Source of the DNA: an uncultured Parabacteroides sp.
GTDB lineage: Bacteria; Bacteroidota; Bacteroidia; Bacteroidales; Tannerellaceae
Direction of reading: 5' to 3'
DNA: 64,000 nt
Assembly: GCA_937894065.1 (NCBI GenBank)
Contig: CALCST010000027.1
Location: 50,840-114,839, forward strand
Shown here: piece by piece, positions 1 through 8,282 of the stretch
Numbering within the stretch: the first letter of the stretch is position 1
Layout of the letters: each line of letters starts with the position of its first letter
Notes under the pieces: generated by a model
What the model saw: the letters and a program-made list of their open reading frames with translations, nothing else
Databases searched by the model: none
Told to the model about the DNA's origin: nothing
Made by a program: the position numbers and the translations under genes

Positions 1-129
1 CAGGAAAATATTTATTCTTTGAATAATGAAATACCTCGCTACTGCAAAGTTTCATCTTTCAGAATTATGGAAAAGGAATTTGAGAAAACTCCTAAACGAA
101 GTATCAAGAGATATTTGTACCAGAAGTAA
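1..129 (+). CDS. 3' end of an AMP-dependent acyl-CoA synthetase/ligase (partial)
   Basis: Frame 1 is open from the window edge to a TAA at 127-129 and gives 42 residues. They contain an EFEKTPKRSIKRYLY segment, which closely resembles the extreme C-terminus of long-chain fatty-acid-CoA ligases (AMP-binding enzyme C-terminal lobe), where a conserved lysine close to the end takes part in adenylation. The fragment would therefore be the tail of an enzyme that activates fatty acids with ATP and CoA. The family call rests on this short C-terminal match only, and the rest of the gene lies upstream of the window. A hairpin with a T-run follows at 161-190, consistent with a gene end here. An overlapping +1-frame reading starting at 26 is not the gene. 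Confidence 0.7.
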   Translation, partial: QENIYSLNNEIPRYCKVSSFRIMEKEFEKTPKRSIKRYLYQK

Positions 130-160
130 ATCGGTGTTTGAAATTTTTATATTTATATTA

Positions 161-190
161 AAGAGTGGGCACATTTGCTCACTCTTTTTT
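161..190 (+). terminator. Rho-independent terminator after the ligase gene
   Basis: The arms AGAGTG and CACTCT, with an extra GC/GC pair inside, enclose a short loop and run into six T residues at 185-190. It sits 32 bp behind the partial ligase stop codon and before the convergent gene at 286-903. Confidence 0.75.
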
Positions 191-285
191 CACTTTATAT
201 TACGTCAAATTATTTTCAATTTGATTTGAATATTTTTCTCATATACTCTAATTAAAATAAAAACTTATTCTATACGCATATATAA

Positions 286-903
286 TTACAGACAATTAAT
301 TATCATTTGAAGTTCATCTAAAAATTTTGCAGCATGAGCTCCATCCATTTGTGTATGGTGGAATTGAAATGAAATAGTCAGGTATTTCCTGAAGAAAGTT
401 TTTTTTATTTTTCCCCATATCAGGAATGGATTATTGAATATACCACTATACATTCCAACAGCACCATCTATTTCATAATTCACAAGAGCAGAGGTACCAA
501 TAACCATACTTTCAGTTAAATCATAGTTTTCACAGTTTTCTCTTACCTGTTTGGTCAATTGGAGATAATCATTATTAAATTGAATCAGATTTTCTGAAAA
601 AGGAATATCACAGGAACTTATTTCACCAATTCTATTGGCTACAATCGTATTCACGGCAATTGTATCATATTGAACCAATCTGTCACCAACAGGAAGTATA
701 TAGAATTCCTTAATTCCGGAAGCAGCTTTGCCTATACACCAACACATCAACATATTCAATTTCAGTCCTTTCTTTTTACTAGTTTTTACAAGTTTAGTCA
801 CATCTACCGTCTTGAAAAATGTAACCATTGGCATAGGTGCCTGAATCCACATCTTGTATGCGTATGCTCGTGTTGTATTTGCGGGGTTAATTTCTTTCTT
901 CAT
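286..903 (-). CDS. CatA-like O-acetyltransferase (chloramphenicol acetyltransferase superfamily)
   Basis: The 205-aa product has the length of CAT-superfamily trimers and ends with HHTQMDG (H182-G188), matching the family HHxxxDG motif; H183 would be the general base and D187 its structural partner. It is a soluble enzyme expected to move an acetyl group from acetyl-CoA to a hydroxyl. Outside the C-terminal motif it lacks most residues typical of true chloramphenicol-type CATs (for example the RKxYFDHY start and QVHHAVCDGFH), so the acceptor is unknown and resistance should not be assumed. It starts at an ATG (903). The AraC regulator just upstream on the same strand, 68 bp away, may control it. 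Confidence 0.8.
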   Translation of the reverse strand: MKKEINPANTTRAYAYKMWIQAPMPMVTFFKTVDVTKLVKTSKKKGLKLNMLMCWCIGKAASGIKEFYILPVGDRLVQYDTIAVNTIVANRIGEISSCDIPFSENLIQFNNDYLQLTKQVRENCENYDLTESMVIGTSALVNYEIDGAVGMYSGIFNNPFLIWGKIKKTFFRKYLTISFQFHHTQMDGAHAAKFLDELQMIINCL

Positions 904-971
904 TTCTGTAGCTTTAATTTAAGGTACAAAAATAAAAAGAGCATTTGAGCATGTATAGAACAAAAGAGACA

Positions 972-1790
972 TTATAATGGAATGCTAAACAGATCAGAAT
1001 ATGGTTCACATATTTCTTTCAGAGATAAGGGAGTATATCCACTGAATATTCTAAATTCACGGATAAAATGTGACTGGTCTGAATAACCGCATTGATAGGA
1101 TATTTGCGCTAAACTGATACTTTCAGGTTGGTTTTGCATAAGTTTAAGGGATTTCTGAAATCGTACGATTCGTGCATACTCTTTCGGATTCATACCGACC
1201 ATAGCAAGAAAAACACGTTCAAACTGTTTCTTGCTTAGGCAGGCAATAGATGCCAGTTCTGAAATCCTAATATTAGGATTAGAATACATTTGACGGATAA
1301 CTGTCATAATCCTGTCAATATCCTGTTCACGTCTTGATGTTGAATTGATTCTTAATTGCGAAAGTAGCCATTGTTCTATAAGATTTATACAGTAGTCATT
1401 ATCTTCACAATCCAGGACTCTCGCAGCTAGACAATTTAATTTCTTATTCTCCAGTCCATAACCAGATACTTCCCTATTATAGAACAGAGACGTGGGAACA
1501 TTAAGAAAGGTACTCATGGCATAAGGATGAAACACTGCAACAATCATCTCTATATTATCCGTAGCACTAATATGAGACGAGAAGTTAACTTGTCCACTAA
1601 TAGTTAGTTTATCCTGCTTCGTGCTTAATTCGGGAATATATAAAGCCGACTTTTTATGAAATATAATCTGAGGGCAACCAATTGGGAAGGTGTAGGTCTC
1701 GATCGGCCGATTACTCTCAAATATCCAATAGTATCTGATATAATCCCTCAACTGTTGGCATGGTTTATAAAATCTGAATCCACTTGTCAT
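972..1790 (-). CDS. AraC-family transcriptional regulator
   Basis: This 272-aa DNA-binding protein has two parts. Residues 1-150 resemble the N-terminal sensor domain of the DUF6597 type (short aromatic motif FxYYWIFE near the start). Residues about 160-262 form the double helix-turn-helix of AraC/XylS proteins, with a second HTH of the form ISYQCGYSDQSHFIREF. It is transcribed toward the CatA-like acetyltransferase and diverges from the zinc-ribbon/PPOX gene at 1948, leaving a shared 157-bp promoter region. The inducer cannot be read from the sequence. The family call is secure; the targets are inferred from neighbourhood only. Confidence 0.9.
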   Translation of the reverse strand: MTSGFRFYKPCQQLRDYIRYYWIFESNRPIETYTFPIGCPQIIFHKKSALYIPELSTKQDKLTISGQVNFSSHISATDNIEMIVAVFHPYAMSTFLNVPTSLFYNREVSGYGLENKKLNCLAARVLDCEDNDYCINLIEQWLLSQLRINSTSRREQDIDRIMTVIRQMYSNPNIRISELASIACLSKKQFERVFLAMVGMNPKEYARIVRFQKSLKLMQNQPESISLAQISYQCGYSDQSHFIREFRIFSGYTPLSLKEICEPYSDLFSIPL

Positions 1791-1947
1791 CTATAAACAT
1801 GTTTGTTTTCCTTAAAAACAAGAACAAAGATAGTGATAATAGAACATTATCCGAACATATTTTAAGCTATTAAAAATGAACATTGAAGATATTTCCGTAT
1901 TTTTGAGATTATAATAATAAAAACTCTCAATTTTTAGAAGCAAATAT

Positions 1948-2628
1948 ATGGGACAACAGTTTTGCCAAAGTTGCGGTATGCCTCTCACTGATACAAATAA
2001 AGGAACAAACTCTGATGGAAGTTTGAACAATGAATATTGTTCCTATTGTTATCAGAAAGGACAATTCACACAAGATTTTAACATGAACCAAATGATAGAA
2101 TTTTGTGCTCAATTTACTGAACAGATAAATAAGGAGACAGGATGGAATCTTACTCCGGAACAGGCTAAGGAAAATATGAGACAATTCTTCCCTACTCTTA
2201 AACGATGGAAAGAAAAAGATGAAAGAGCACTTACAGAAAAGGCAACTAGCTTGTTAGCACAATGTAAGGACATTACGATTGCCTCAATTGATGCCGAAGG
2301 ATTTCCACGTCCGGTTCCAATGTCCAAAATCAGTTCAAAAGGATGTAATGAGGTATGGTTGGCAACAGCTGCCAATTCAGTGAAGGTTACAGATTTCAAA
2401 CTAAACAATAAAGCCGGACTTTGTTATTCAAACTATGGTGACAGTGTCGGTTTGAGAGGAATCATTGAGATTATAACTGATGATAACATACGAAAAGAAA
2501 TGTGGCAGGACTGGCTTATCAATCACTTTCCGTATGGCCCTACAGATCCTAATTTTGTACTTTTACATTTCATAGGAAAAGAGGCTACATTTTGGATTAA
2601 TGGAGAATTTGCGCACGAAAAGTTGTAA
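1948..2628 (+). CDS. Zinc-ribbon plus pyridoxamine 5'-phosphate oxidase-like protein
   Basis: The 226-aa product begins with a small zinc ribbon: cysteine pairs C6/C9 and C31/C34 in FCQSCGMP and YCSYCYQ. After a helical linker (about 40-90), residues 95-226 resemble the FMN-binding split-barrel fold of PPOX-like general stress protein 26 relatives, including the ITIASIDAEGFPRPVPM strand pair. Such proteins usually bind a flavin or related cofactor and are stress linked, but no substrate is known. The zinc-ribbon fusion recurs in gut anaerobes. The gene diverges from the AraC regulator and may be its target. The start is an ATG at 1948. Confidence 0.75.
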   Translation: MGQQFCQSCGMPLTDTNKGTNSDGSLNNEYCSYCYQKGQFTQDFNMNQMIEFCAQFTEQINKETGWNLTPEQAKENMRQFFPTLKRWKEKDERALTEKATSLLAQCKDITIASIDAEGFPRPVPMSKISSKGCNEVWLATAANSVKVTDFKLNNKAGLCYSNYGDSVGLRGIIEIITDDNIRKEMWQDWLINHFPYGPTDPNFVLLHFIGKEATFWINGEFAHEKL

Positions 2629-2763
2629 TATAAATTCATATTATTAAGAATAGACATAGCATTCTTTATGTCTTGCATTCATTATGAAAAAAGTAAAATA
2701 TTTAGGACAATAACCTCCTACTGAAAAGACAAAATTACAAAATGCAAATCAAAATGGCCGACA

Positions 2764-3330
2764 ATGGAAATTCATAATTTATTGGATGTCAAATCAAGAA
2801 CCGAGCTGCGTAGATGGCTAATACAGAACCACAAAACGGAGAAAGAATGTTGGGTAGTCGTGAAACGTGGAAGGCCTACAGATGACAATACTTTTTGGTA
2901 TATCGATGCTGTAGAAGAAGCCTTATGTTTCGGCTGGATAGACAGTACTACAAAAAAAATAGCAGATGATGTCACAGCCCAGAAACTTTGCCCCAGAAAG
3001 CCAAGAAGCAATTGGTCCGAGCTCAATAAAGAAAGATGCCGCAGAATGGAACGATTAGGACTGATGACAGATGCCGGAAGAGCCGTTCTACCGGATATGT
3101 CACCTAATGGTTTTATCATAGACAAGAATATATTACAGAGGCTACAATCCGACCCGGTAGTGTGGAACAACTTCTGCCAATTTCCTGATTTATATAGGCG
3201 AATAAGAATTGATACCATCCAAATCAAAAGGAATCAACCCGAACTTTTTGAAAGCCGCCTGAACAAATTCATAGAAAATACCCGAAAAGGACTTCTCTAC
3301 GGAGAATGGAATGACAACGGAAGATTATAA
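2764..3330 (+). CDS. YdeI/OmpD-associated family protein
   Basis: This 188-aa protein has the hallmarks of the COG4430/YdeI family: an N-terminal LRxWL segment, CWVVVKRG, then AVEEALCFGWIDS (about residues 50-62), followed by PRKPRSNWSELN and a basic C-terminal half that is often annotated as bacteriocin-protection or OmpD-associated. The biochemical role is not established. It is soluble with no signal peptide. It stands alone 135 bp downstream of the PPOX-like gene. The start is ATG at 2764; the family assignment is good and the function unknown. Confidence 0.75.
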   Translation: MEIHNLLDVKSRTELRRWLIQNHKTEKECWVVVKRGRPTDDNTFWYIDAVEEALCFGWIDSTTKKIADDVTAQKLCPRKPRSNWSELNKERCRRMERLGLMTDAGRAVLPDMSPNGFIIDKNILQRLQSDPVVWNNFCQFPDLYRRIRIDTIQIKRNQPELFESRLNKFIENTRKGLLYGEWNDNGRL

Positions 3331-3593
3331 AAATACAGGAAAGCATTAACCTATTTCTATTTTTATTACCTTTGTTCCTAGGATATTAAAAACAAAGATT
3401 GTTCAACCTATGAAATGGCAATTGTGCATATAGCTGCGCATAATGAATAGCATTCTCAATTCAAGCTATTGTTAATATACAGGCCCATAATACAGGTCTG
3501 TACTTCTTTATTTTGCCATTATATCAAATAATTACTTTACAAATAAGTTATGTTACCAGTTGACAGTACTTATTGTATATATCATGTTGAACA

Positions 3594-4886
3594 ATGAACT
3601 ATACATATAAAAACATATGGCTCATCAACTTTCCGGTTATGATGAGCATCCTTATCGAACAACTTATTAATATAACTGATGCTATCTTCTTAGGTCATGT
3701 TGGTGAAATAGAATTGGGGGCATCCGCACTCGCTGGAATCTGGTATCTTGCCATTTATATGCTCGGCTTCGGATTCAGTATAGGTTTACAGGTTGTCATT
3801 GCACGGCGTAATGGCGAGCAGCAATATTCAGAAACAGGTAGGACATTCTTTCAAGGATTACTTTTTCTGTCGGGTTTAGCAGTTCTACTGTGCACTATTT
3901 CGAAAATATTATCTCCCTTGATTCTGAGCAATCAGATTGCATCTGAGAAAGTATATTATGCTGTTATTGACTATCTGGACTGGCGCATTTGGGGATTAAT
4001 GTTTTCTTTTCCATTTCTTTCGTTACGATCTTTCCTTGTCGGTATCACACTTACAAAGCCCTTGAACAAAGCTGCCTTCACCGCAGTATTGGTGAATATA
4101 CCTTGTAATTGGCTTTTCATATTTTATTTCGATATGGGAATAGCCGGTGCTGCTATAGCATCTTCATTTGCAGAATTGTGCTCATTGATAATATTGTCTA
4201 TACATGTTTTACGAAAAATGGACAGAAAGGTTTATGGTCTGAACTGGCAGTTTAATAAAAACATATTCCATCATGTCTGCCGTGTATCTATCTGGAGCAT
4301 GTTCAATCCGTTTATTGGTGTAGCCTCATGGTTTGCCTTCTTCGTAGCTATTGAGCACTTGGGCGAGTTGGAACTGGCAGCGACAAATGTAATACGTAGC
4401 ATATCTACCTTGTTTTTCGTCATAGTCAATTCACTGGCAGCAACAACCGGCTCATTGGTAAGTAATCTATTGGGAGCAGGACAAAAGAGTCAGATTTTCC
4501 CGTTATGTAACCGGATTATCCGTTTGGGATATGCCGTGGGATTCCCTCTTATTATCCTTTCTATAATCTGTTTCAATCCTCTTTTCAATATTTATTCGGA
4601 TAATGAAAGTATGATACAAATAGCACAGCTACCATTTACAGTAGCTCTGTTGAATTATGCTTTTGCATTACCTGGTTATGTATATATGAATGCTGTCACA
4701 GGAACAGGTGCCACACGTACAACCTTCATTTTTCAAGCTGTAACCATTATAGCCTACCAGATTTATTTATGGACGATAAGTAATTTCAGCTCATCACTGT
4801 CTGTATATTGGACATCTGAATATTTGTATGTAATATTATTTGGAATACTTTCCGTCATCTATATTAAATACAAAAACTATTCATAG
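3594..4886 (+). CDS. MATE family efflux transporter
   Basis: The 430-aa hydrophobic protein has about 12 membrane segments in two similar halves. The opening NFPVMMSILIEQLINITDAIFLGHVGE is the typical MATE helix-1 region, with DAIFLGHVG matching the conserved pore motif. MATE proteins export cationic drugs and other organic compounds in exchange for Na+ or H+ across the inner membrane. It is a single gene on the plus strand, followed by a long hairpin (4939-4985) shared with the convergent lysozyme-inhibitor gene. A chloramphenicol acetyltransferase gene lies nearby, but nothing links their expression. Substrate cannot be predicted. Confidence 0.88.
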   Translation: MNYTYKNIWLINFPVMMSILIEQLINITDAIFLGHVGEIELGASALAGIWYLAIYMLGFGFSIGLQVVIARRNGEQQYSETGRTFFQGLLFLSGLAVLLCTISKILSPLILSNQIASEKVYYAVIDYLDWRIWGLMFSFPFLSLRSFLVGITLTKPLNKAAFTAVLVNIPCNWLFIFYFDMGIAGAAIASSFAELCSLIILSIHVLRKMDRKVYGLNWQFNKNIFHHVCRVSIWSMFNPFIGVASWFAFFVAIEHLGELELAATNVIRSISTLFFVIVNSLAATTGSLVSNLLGAGQKSQIFPLCNRIIRLGYAVGFPLIILSIICFNPLFNIYSDNESMIQIAQLPFTVALLNYAFALPGYVYMNAVTGTGATRTTFIFQAVTIIAYQIYLWTISNFSSSLSVYWTSEYLYVILFGILSVIYIKYKNYS

Positions 4887-4938
4887 TTTTAATTCCATAA
4901 TTAAAAGTAATTTAGAGAAATCTACTATTCCAAATTTT

Positions 4939-4985
4939 AATACCTAAAAGAACGTGATTTTTATAAATACGCTCTTTTAGGTATT
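4939..4985. terminator. Long bidirectional hairpin between convergent genes
   Basis: The arms AATACCTAAAAGA and TCTTTTAGGTATT are complementary over 13 bp and extend by CG pairs around a 15-nt AT-rich loop. It lies between the MATE gene and the convergent gene that ends at 5063, so it probably ends both transcripts. No long T-run follows on the plus strand. Confidence 0.6.
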
Positions 4986-5062
4986 GGTTATTATTTCCTA
5001 TTCTTTGATTGTTCTATTTGTTTCTATATGACAGTCTTACCTATGTAAATGAAAATCACACA

Positions 5063-5695
5063 CTAAAATTCCACAACCTTATCTATCTTCAATATCCTGC
5101 CACTCTCTCCATCAACCAATTTATACTGTATCTGTCGAATTCCACCAGTCGGTTTAGCATTACTGTCTCCATCATTGTAGATTGGGAAACGTTGGCAAAA
5201 TGTGCTTTCAACAATAGCCATTTCATCATGTCCCATATAACCTTTGTTTATTTCATTATTTTCTGATACTTCGGGTAAATATACCTGACTTACAGATTTT
5301 CCATTGTTTACAGAATATCCGATAAATTTTCCATAACTACCGCTTCCATCTGATGTAAGATAAACAAACAACTCCGGATAACTGTCAATATTCAAATCTC
5401 CTATTTCGGCATTAACAACCGCATATCCAGTTATATCATGACACAATGTTTCGTTGGATACACTCAATCCGGAAGGTTGAATCATAAGGCTGTCACCTTT
5501 AACACTAACATTAAATGATATCTTGCTTCCAGGATACGTCAATTCTTTATTAAATCTTTCCTCACATACCTCCTGTTTTAATGAACCTGCATCTTCTTTA
5601 GCTGTCACATCTGAAACTTTTTCATTTTTGCTGAAGGAACAAGACATCAATAAAACACATAACACAAATGAACTTATTTTCTTCATATTCTTCAT
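5063..5695 (-). CDS. PliI-like lysozyme inhibitor, lipoprotein
   Basis: With the ATG at 5695 (MKNMKKISS) the product has a lipoprotein signal ending in LLMSC, so it should be lipid-anchored in the envelope; a longer reading from 5713 adds only six residues before it. The mature part holds a pattern recalled from periplasmic inhibitors of invertebrate-type lysozyme (PliI): GDLNIDSYPELFVY, then SDGSGSYGKFIGYSVNNGKS, GYMGHDEMAIVE and a C-terminal RQIQYKLVDGESG. PliI proteins bind lysozyme and protect peptidoglycan. It is 25 bp downstream of the catA-type gene on the same strand, so they may be cotranscribed. The family call is from motif memory and is moderately sure. Confidence 0.6.
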   Translation of the reverse strand: MKNMKKISSFVLCVLLMSCSFSKNEKVSDVTAKEDAGSLKQEVCEERFNKELTYPGSKISFNVSVKGDSLMIQPSGLSVSNETLCHDITGYAVVNAEIGDLNIDSYPELFVYLTSDGSGSYGKFIGYSVNNGKSVSQVYLPEVSENNEINKGYMGHDEMAIVESTFCQRFPIYNDGDSNAKPTGGIRQIQYKLVDGESGRILKIDKVVEF

Positions 5696-5720
5696 TCTTT
5701 TATAACTGCACAATAATTTA

Positions 5721-6368
5721 TTACATATACATTTTTATATCATTACATATTTGTTGGATTTCATTTATAAATCTTGATACATGAAACCCGTCACAAACAG
5801 CATGATGAACTTGAATAGAAATAGGAATAAGATATTTATCATCTTGCTGAAAATATTTTCCATAAGTAAAAATAGGCAACAGATAACTTCCATCTGCAAA
5901 TATATTCAGATTGAAACCGGTAAATGTGGCCCAAGGTAATGAAGATATTGGAAAGGTATTCGCTGGAATATTAGGCTTGGCATCTATTCCACAATTACAG
6001 CCAAACATCTCGATATCCTGCTCATAATTAGCAAGGAAAGTCATAAGATTATCATTCCATTCTGTCCATATATTGGAAAATGTTTCATTCTCCTTATGGA
6101 AAACTGTATAGCATGGCGACATGCTATCCCATACACCCAATTCTCCCTTATCATTTATTGCTGTACGAAACTCTTCATGATTATTTACGACTTTTGTCAA
6201 TACATAAATCAAAAGTGGATAAAGTTTCGTATGATTTTTGTTTTTAAACAATATAACCTCTGATATGTCTATGTTTACGGTAATGCTATACGTACACCGT
6301 ATCTGACTAAAATAATGATCAAAATACGATTTTCTTTTCCAAGTTTCTTTATTTATAAGTTTAAACAT
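5721..6368 (-). CDS. catA: Type A chloramphenicol acetyltransferase
   Basis: The 215-aa product matches the classical CAT enzyme along its whole length: WKRKSYFDHYF near the start, CTYSITVNIDI, EFRTAINDKGELGVWD, YTVFHKENETFS, PWATFTGFNLN, LLPIFTYGKY and the active-site segment QVHHAVCDGFH. H189 is the expected catalytic base and D193 its partner. The cytoplasmic trimer acetylates the 3-hydroxyl of chloramphenicol with acetyl-CoA. A glycine in FTGFNLN replaces a serine found in CAT I and III, but glycine also occurs in clostridial-type CATs. No flanking transposase is visible. Resistance is inferred from family, not shown. Confidence 0.9.
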   Translation of the reverse strand: MFKLINKETWKRKSYFDHYFSQIRCTYSITVNIDISEVILFKNKNHTKLYPLLIYVLTKVVNNHEEFRTAINDKGELGVWDSMSPCYTVFHKENETFSNIWTEWNDNLMTFLANYEQDIEMFGCNCGIDAKPNIPANTFPISSLPWATFTGFNLNIFADGSYLLPIFTYGKYFQQDDKYLIPISIQVHHAVCDGFHVSRFINEIQQICNDIKMYM

Positions 6369-6446
6369 ATAATTTCTATTTTAAATCAAGACTAATCCGT
6401 CAGTCGTCTTTATATAATCACTCTCTTACTTTCCCCAATTAACCTA

Positions 6447-7586
6447 TCAAACCCTCAAGAATATACGCTGCTTATACATAACCCACATAATAAAGTAAAC
6501 AATCGCTACATTACTTAATACAATCAATGGGTGATAAAAGCTGCCAAGATATTGTGAAAATCCATAAAGCAAAGATTCTCCTATGCAATTAAAACTGATA
6601 GTTTCAGCCAACATATAAACTACGATAGAATTTTGACCATAGACCTTGAGCCAAGTAATATTACTGCGATGACCTTTATAATCTATCCAATAATAAAACA
6701 GTCCCATAAGCAAAAAACAATAACCGCTGCTGACAAACACCATCGAGCTAGTCCATATTGTCTTGATGACCGGCAACACCAGATTCCATGTCCAGCCTAG
6801 CACTACGAGAGCAGCTCCGACAGATAGAAATAACTGAACCTTCTTTTTCTCTGCCAGTTCGTGACTTTTGGCAATATATCCGGCAAACATTCCCGACATC
6901 ACTGTCACCACAAAGTTCAAACTGCTTAAAATCCAAGTGTAATAATAGCCAACAGCAAAAACTACTGTTCCATTCTGCATTTCAGCCCCGTCGCGGAAAC
7001 GCCCCATCAATGCACGGTCAATTCCTTCACAGAGATTACCATCTGGAGTGTAGTCTCCACCGCCAAACGAACCTAATCTGATGAACTGCATTGCAGCCCA
7101 ATAAATCATCAACAAGACAAATGACGATATAATCTGAGTACGTTTGGATGTGTACAAGTAAAACAGTACAGAAAATAAATATCCCACGGCAATACTCTGC
7201 AGTGTATTTGTATACAAATAGATATGCGACGGATCTAATGACCGTAAATTACCCTGCACTATCATACCGAAGAGCCATAGAAGCAACACACGTTTCACCA
7301 ATCGCCTTATAAGTGGCTTTTTGTCCGGGTCATTCTTATAACGTGAATATGCAAACGGAATCGTAATTCCCGACATAAAAAGGAATAATGGCATTATCAA
7401 ATCCCAAGGTGAGAATCCTGTCCATTCCTGATGTGAAAGCAACCATTTACACGAATTCAACCATGGCACGCCAGCGGCATTGATAACAGACATGAGAAAT
7501 GGTCCTAACGCAACCAAAAAGAACAAATCGAAACCCCTAAGGGCATCAAGCGATTCCAATCGCTTCGGCATAGCTTGTTTTTCCAT
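6447..7586 (-). CDS. Membrane acyltransferase, DUF5009/heparan-alpha-glucosaminide N-acetyltransferase-like
   Basis: The 379-aa protein starts with RLESLDALRGFDLFFLVALGP, the signature opening of COG4299 (NagX/HGSNAT-like) proteins, and then has about ten membrane segments. FSPWDLIMPLFLFMSGITIPF is the second conserved block. Members of this family transfer acyl groups to sugars across a membrane; the human relative acetylates heparan sulfate glucosamine. The bacterial substrate is unknown but is probably an amino sugar or glycan. Start ATG 7586. It lies 78 bp upstream of catA on the same strand, and its own upstream neighbour is a small cysteine-rich gene in the same direction. Confidence 0.8.
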   Translation of the reverse strand: MEKQAMPKRLESLDALRGFDLFFLVALGPFLMSVINAAGVPWLNSCKWLLSHQEWTGFSPWDLIMPLFLFMSGITIPFAYSRYKNDPDKKPLIRRLVKRVLLLWLFGMIVQGNLRSLDPSHIYLYTNTLQSIAVGYLFSVLFYLYTSKRTQIISSFVLLMIYWAAMQFIRLGSFGGGDYTPDGNLCEGIDRALMGRFRDGAEMQNGTVVFAVGYYYTWILSSLNFVVTVMSGMFAGYIAKSHELAEKKKVQLFLSVGAALVVLGWTWNLVLPVIKTIWTSSMVFVSSGYCFLLMGLFYYWIDYKGHRSNITWLKVYGQNSIVVYMLAETISFNCIGESLLYGFSQYLGSFYHPLIVLSNVAIVYFIMWVMYKQRIFLRV

Positions 7587-7628
7587 ATTTATTAGAATTA
7601 ATATTTGTCAGATTTAAAGAAAACATTT

Positions 7629-7841
7629 TTAGAAATAATAATTATTATCCCTTATCTCAAGCGTGATATCCATATATGAACGCTTGCCCTCGATATAGTC
7701 TGCATATAATATCTCGGCTTCCTTTCCTTTCAGGATACGGCACTTACCACACGATTCACAATCGTGCAGGCATTTCCAAGCATTGAGGACGAATGCTCTG
7801 CGCTCTTCTTTTGTTGATTGTTCAATATTTGGAGGTATCAT
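7629..7841 (-). CDS. Small cysteine-motif protein, conserved hypothetical
   Basis: The 70-aa reading from the ATG at 7841 holds four clustered cysteines in WKCLHDCESCGKCRIL (spacing CX3CX2CX2C), which could bind a metal or an Fe-S cluster. The C-terminal half, with YADYIEGKRSYMDITLEIR, looks like a conserved Bacteroidales small protein. A TTG three codons upstream (7850) is a less likely start. It sits 42 bp upstream of the membrane acyltransferase and could share its transcript. No function is recognised. Confidence 0.6.
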   Translation of the reverse strand: MIPPNIEQSTKEERRAFVLNAWKCLHDCESCGKCRILKGKEAEILYADYIEGKRSYMDITLEIRDNNYYF

Positions 7842-7926
7842 AATATGCAAATATATAACTCGAAAAGAGCAGAAACAAATCCAGAACCGGATTTTTTATT
7901 TGAAATAATATGATGCTAACATAAGC

Positions 7927-7957
7927 TTGATTTATCAGACATAATATCTTACCTTTG
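7927..7957 (+). promoter_or_regulatory. Bacteroides-type promoter for the glutaredoxin operon
   Basis: TTG at 7927-7929, a 20-bp spacer and TACCTTTG at 7950-7957 match the Bacteroides -33/-7 consensus. The predicted transcription start lies about 17 bp before the ATG at 7981, so the leader is very short. Confidence 0.7.
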
Positions 7958-7980
7958 ATGGAACTTCAAATAATAATGCT

Positions 7981-8280
7981 ATGATTAAGATTTATGGTAT
8001 GGAGACTTGCCCTGATTGCACATATGTGGAAGAGCAAGTAAAAGGAAACGACAAATACGAAGTCATCGATATTGGCCGGCATGTGAAAGATCTGAAAGCT
8101 TTTCTGAGACTCAGGGACAACAGTCCGGTTTTCGATGAAGCAAAACGTAACGGAGCTGCAGGCATTCCTTGTTTTGTTCTGGAAGACGGAACAGTTACAT
8201 TGAATCCTGAAGATGCAGGATTAAATTCACGCCCGGTAAACGAAGGGGCAACATGTAATATTGACGGAAGCGGTTGTTGA
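7981..8280 (+). CDS. Glutaredoxin-like thiol-disulfide protein
   Basis: The 99-aa protein has a thioredoxin-fold start (MIKIYGMETCPDC) with a CPDC redox pair at C10/C13 and a cis-proline segment GIPCFVLEDG near residues 60-69. It should act as a cytoplasmic thiol-disulfide exchange protein. The C-terminal tail adds two further cysteines (ATCNIDGSGC), which may be redox active too. It is the first gene of a three-gene run: the esterase ATG (8283) is 2 bp after its stop. The partner protein is unknown. Confidence 0.8.
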   Translation: MIKIYGMETCPDCTYVEEQVKGNDKYEVIDIGRHVKDLKAFLRLRDNSPVFDEAKRNGAAGIPCFVLEDGTVTLNPEDAGLNSRPVNEGATCNIDGSGC

Positions 8281-8282
8281 TT

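Noticed and set aside
26..229. A 67-aa plus-strand ORF near the window start
   Set aside because: It overlaps the tail of the ligase in another frame and runs through the terminator hairpin.
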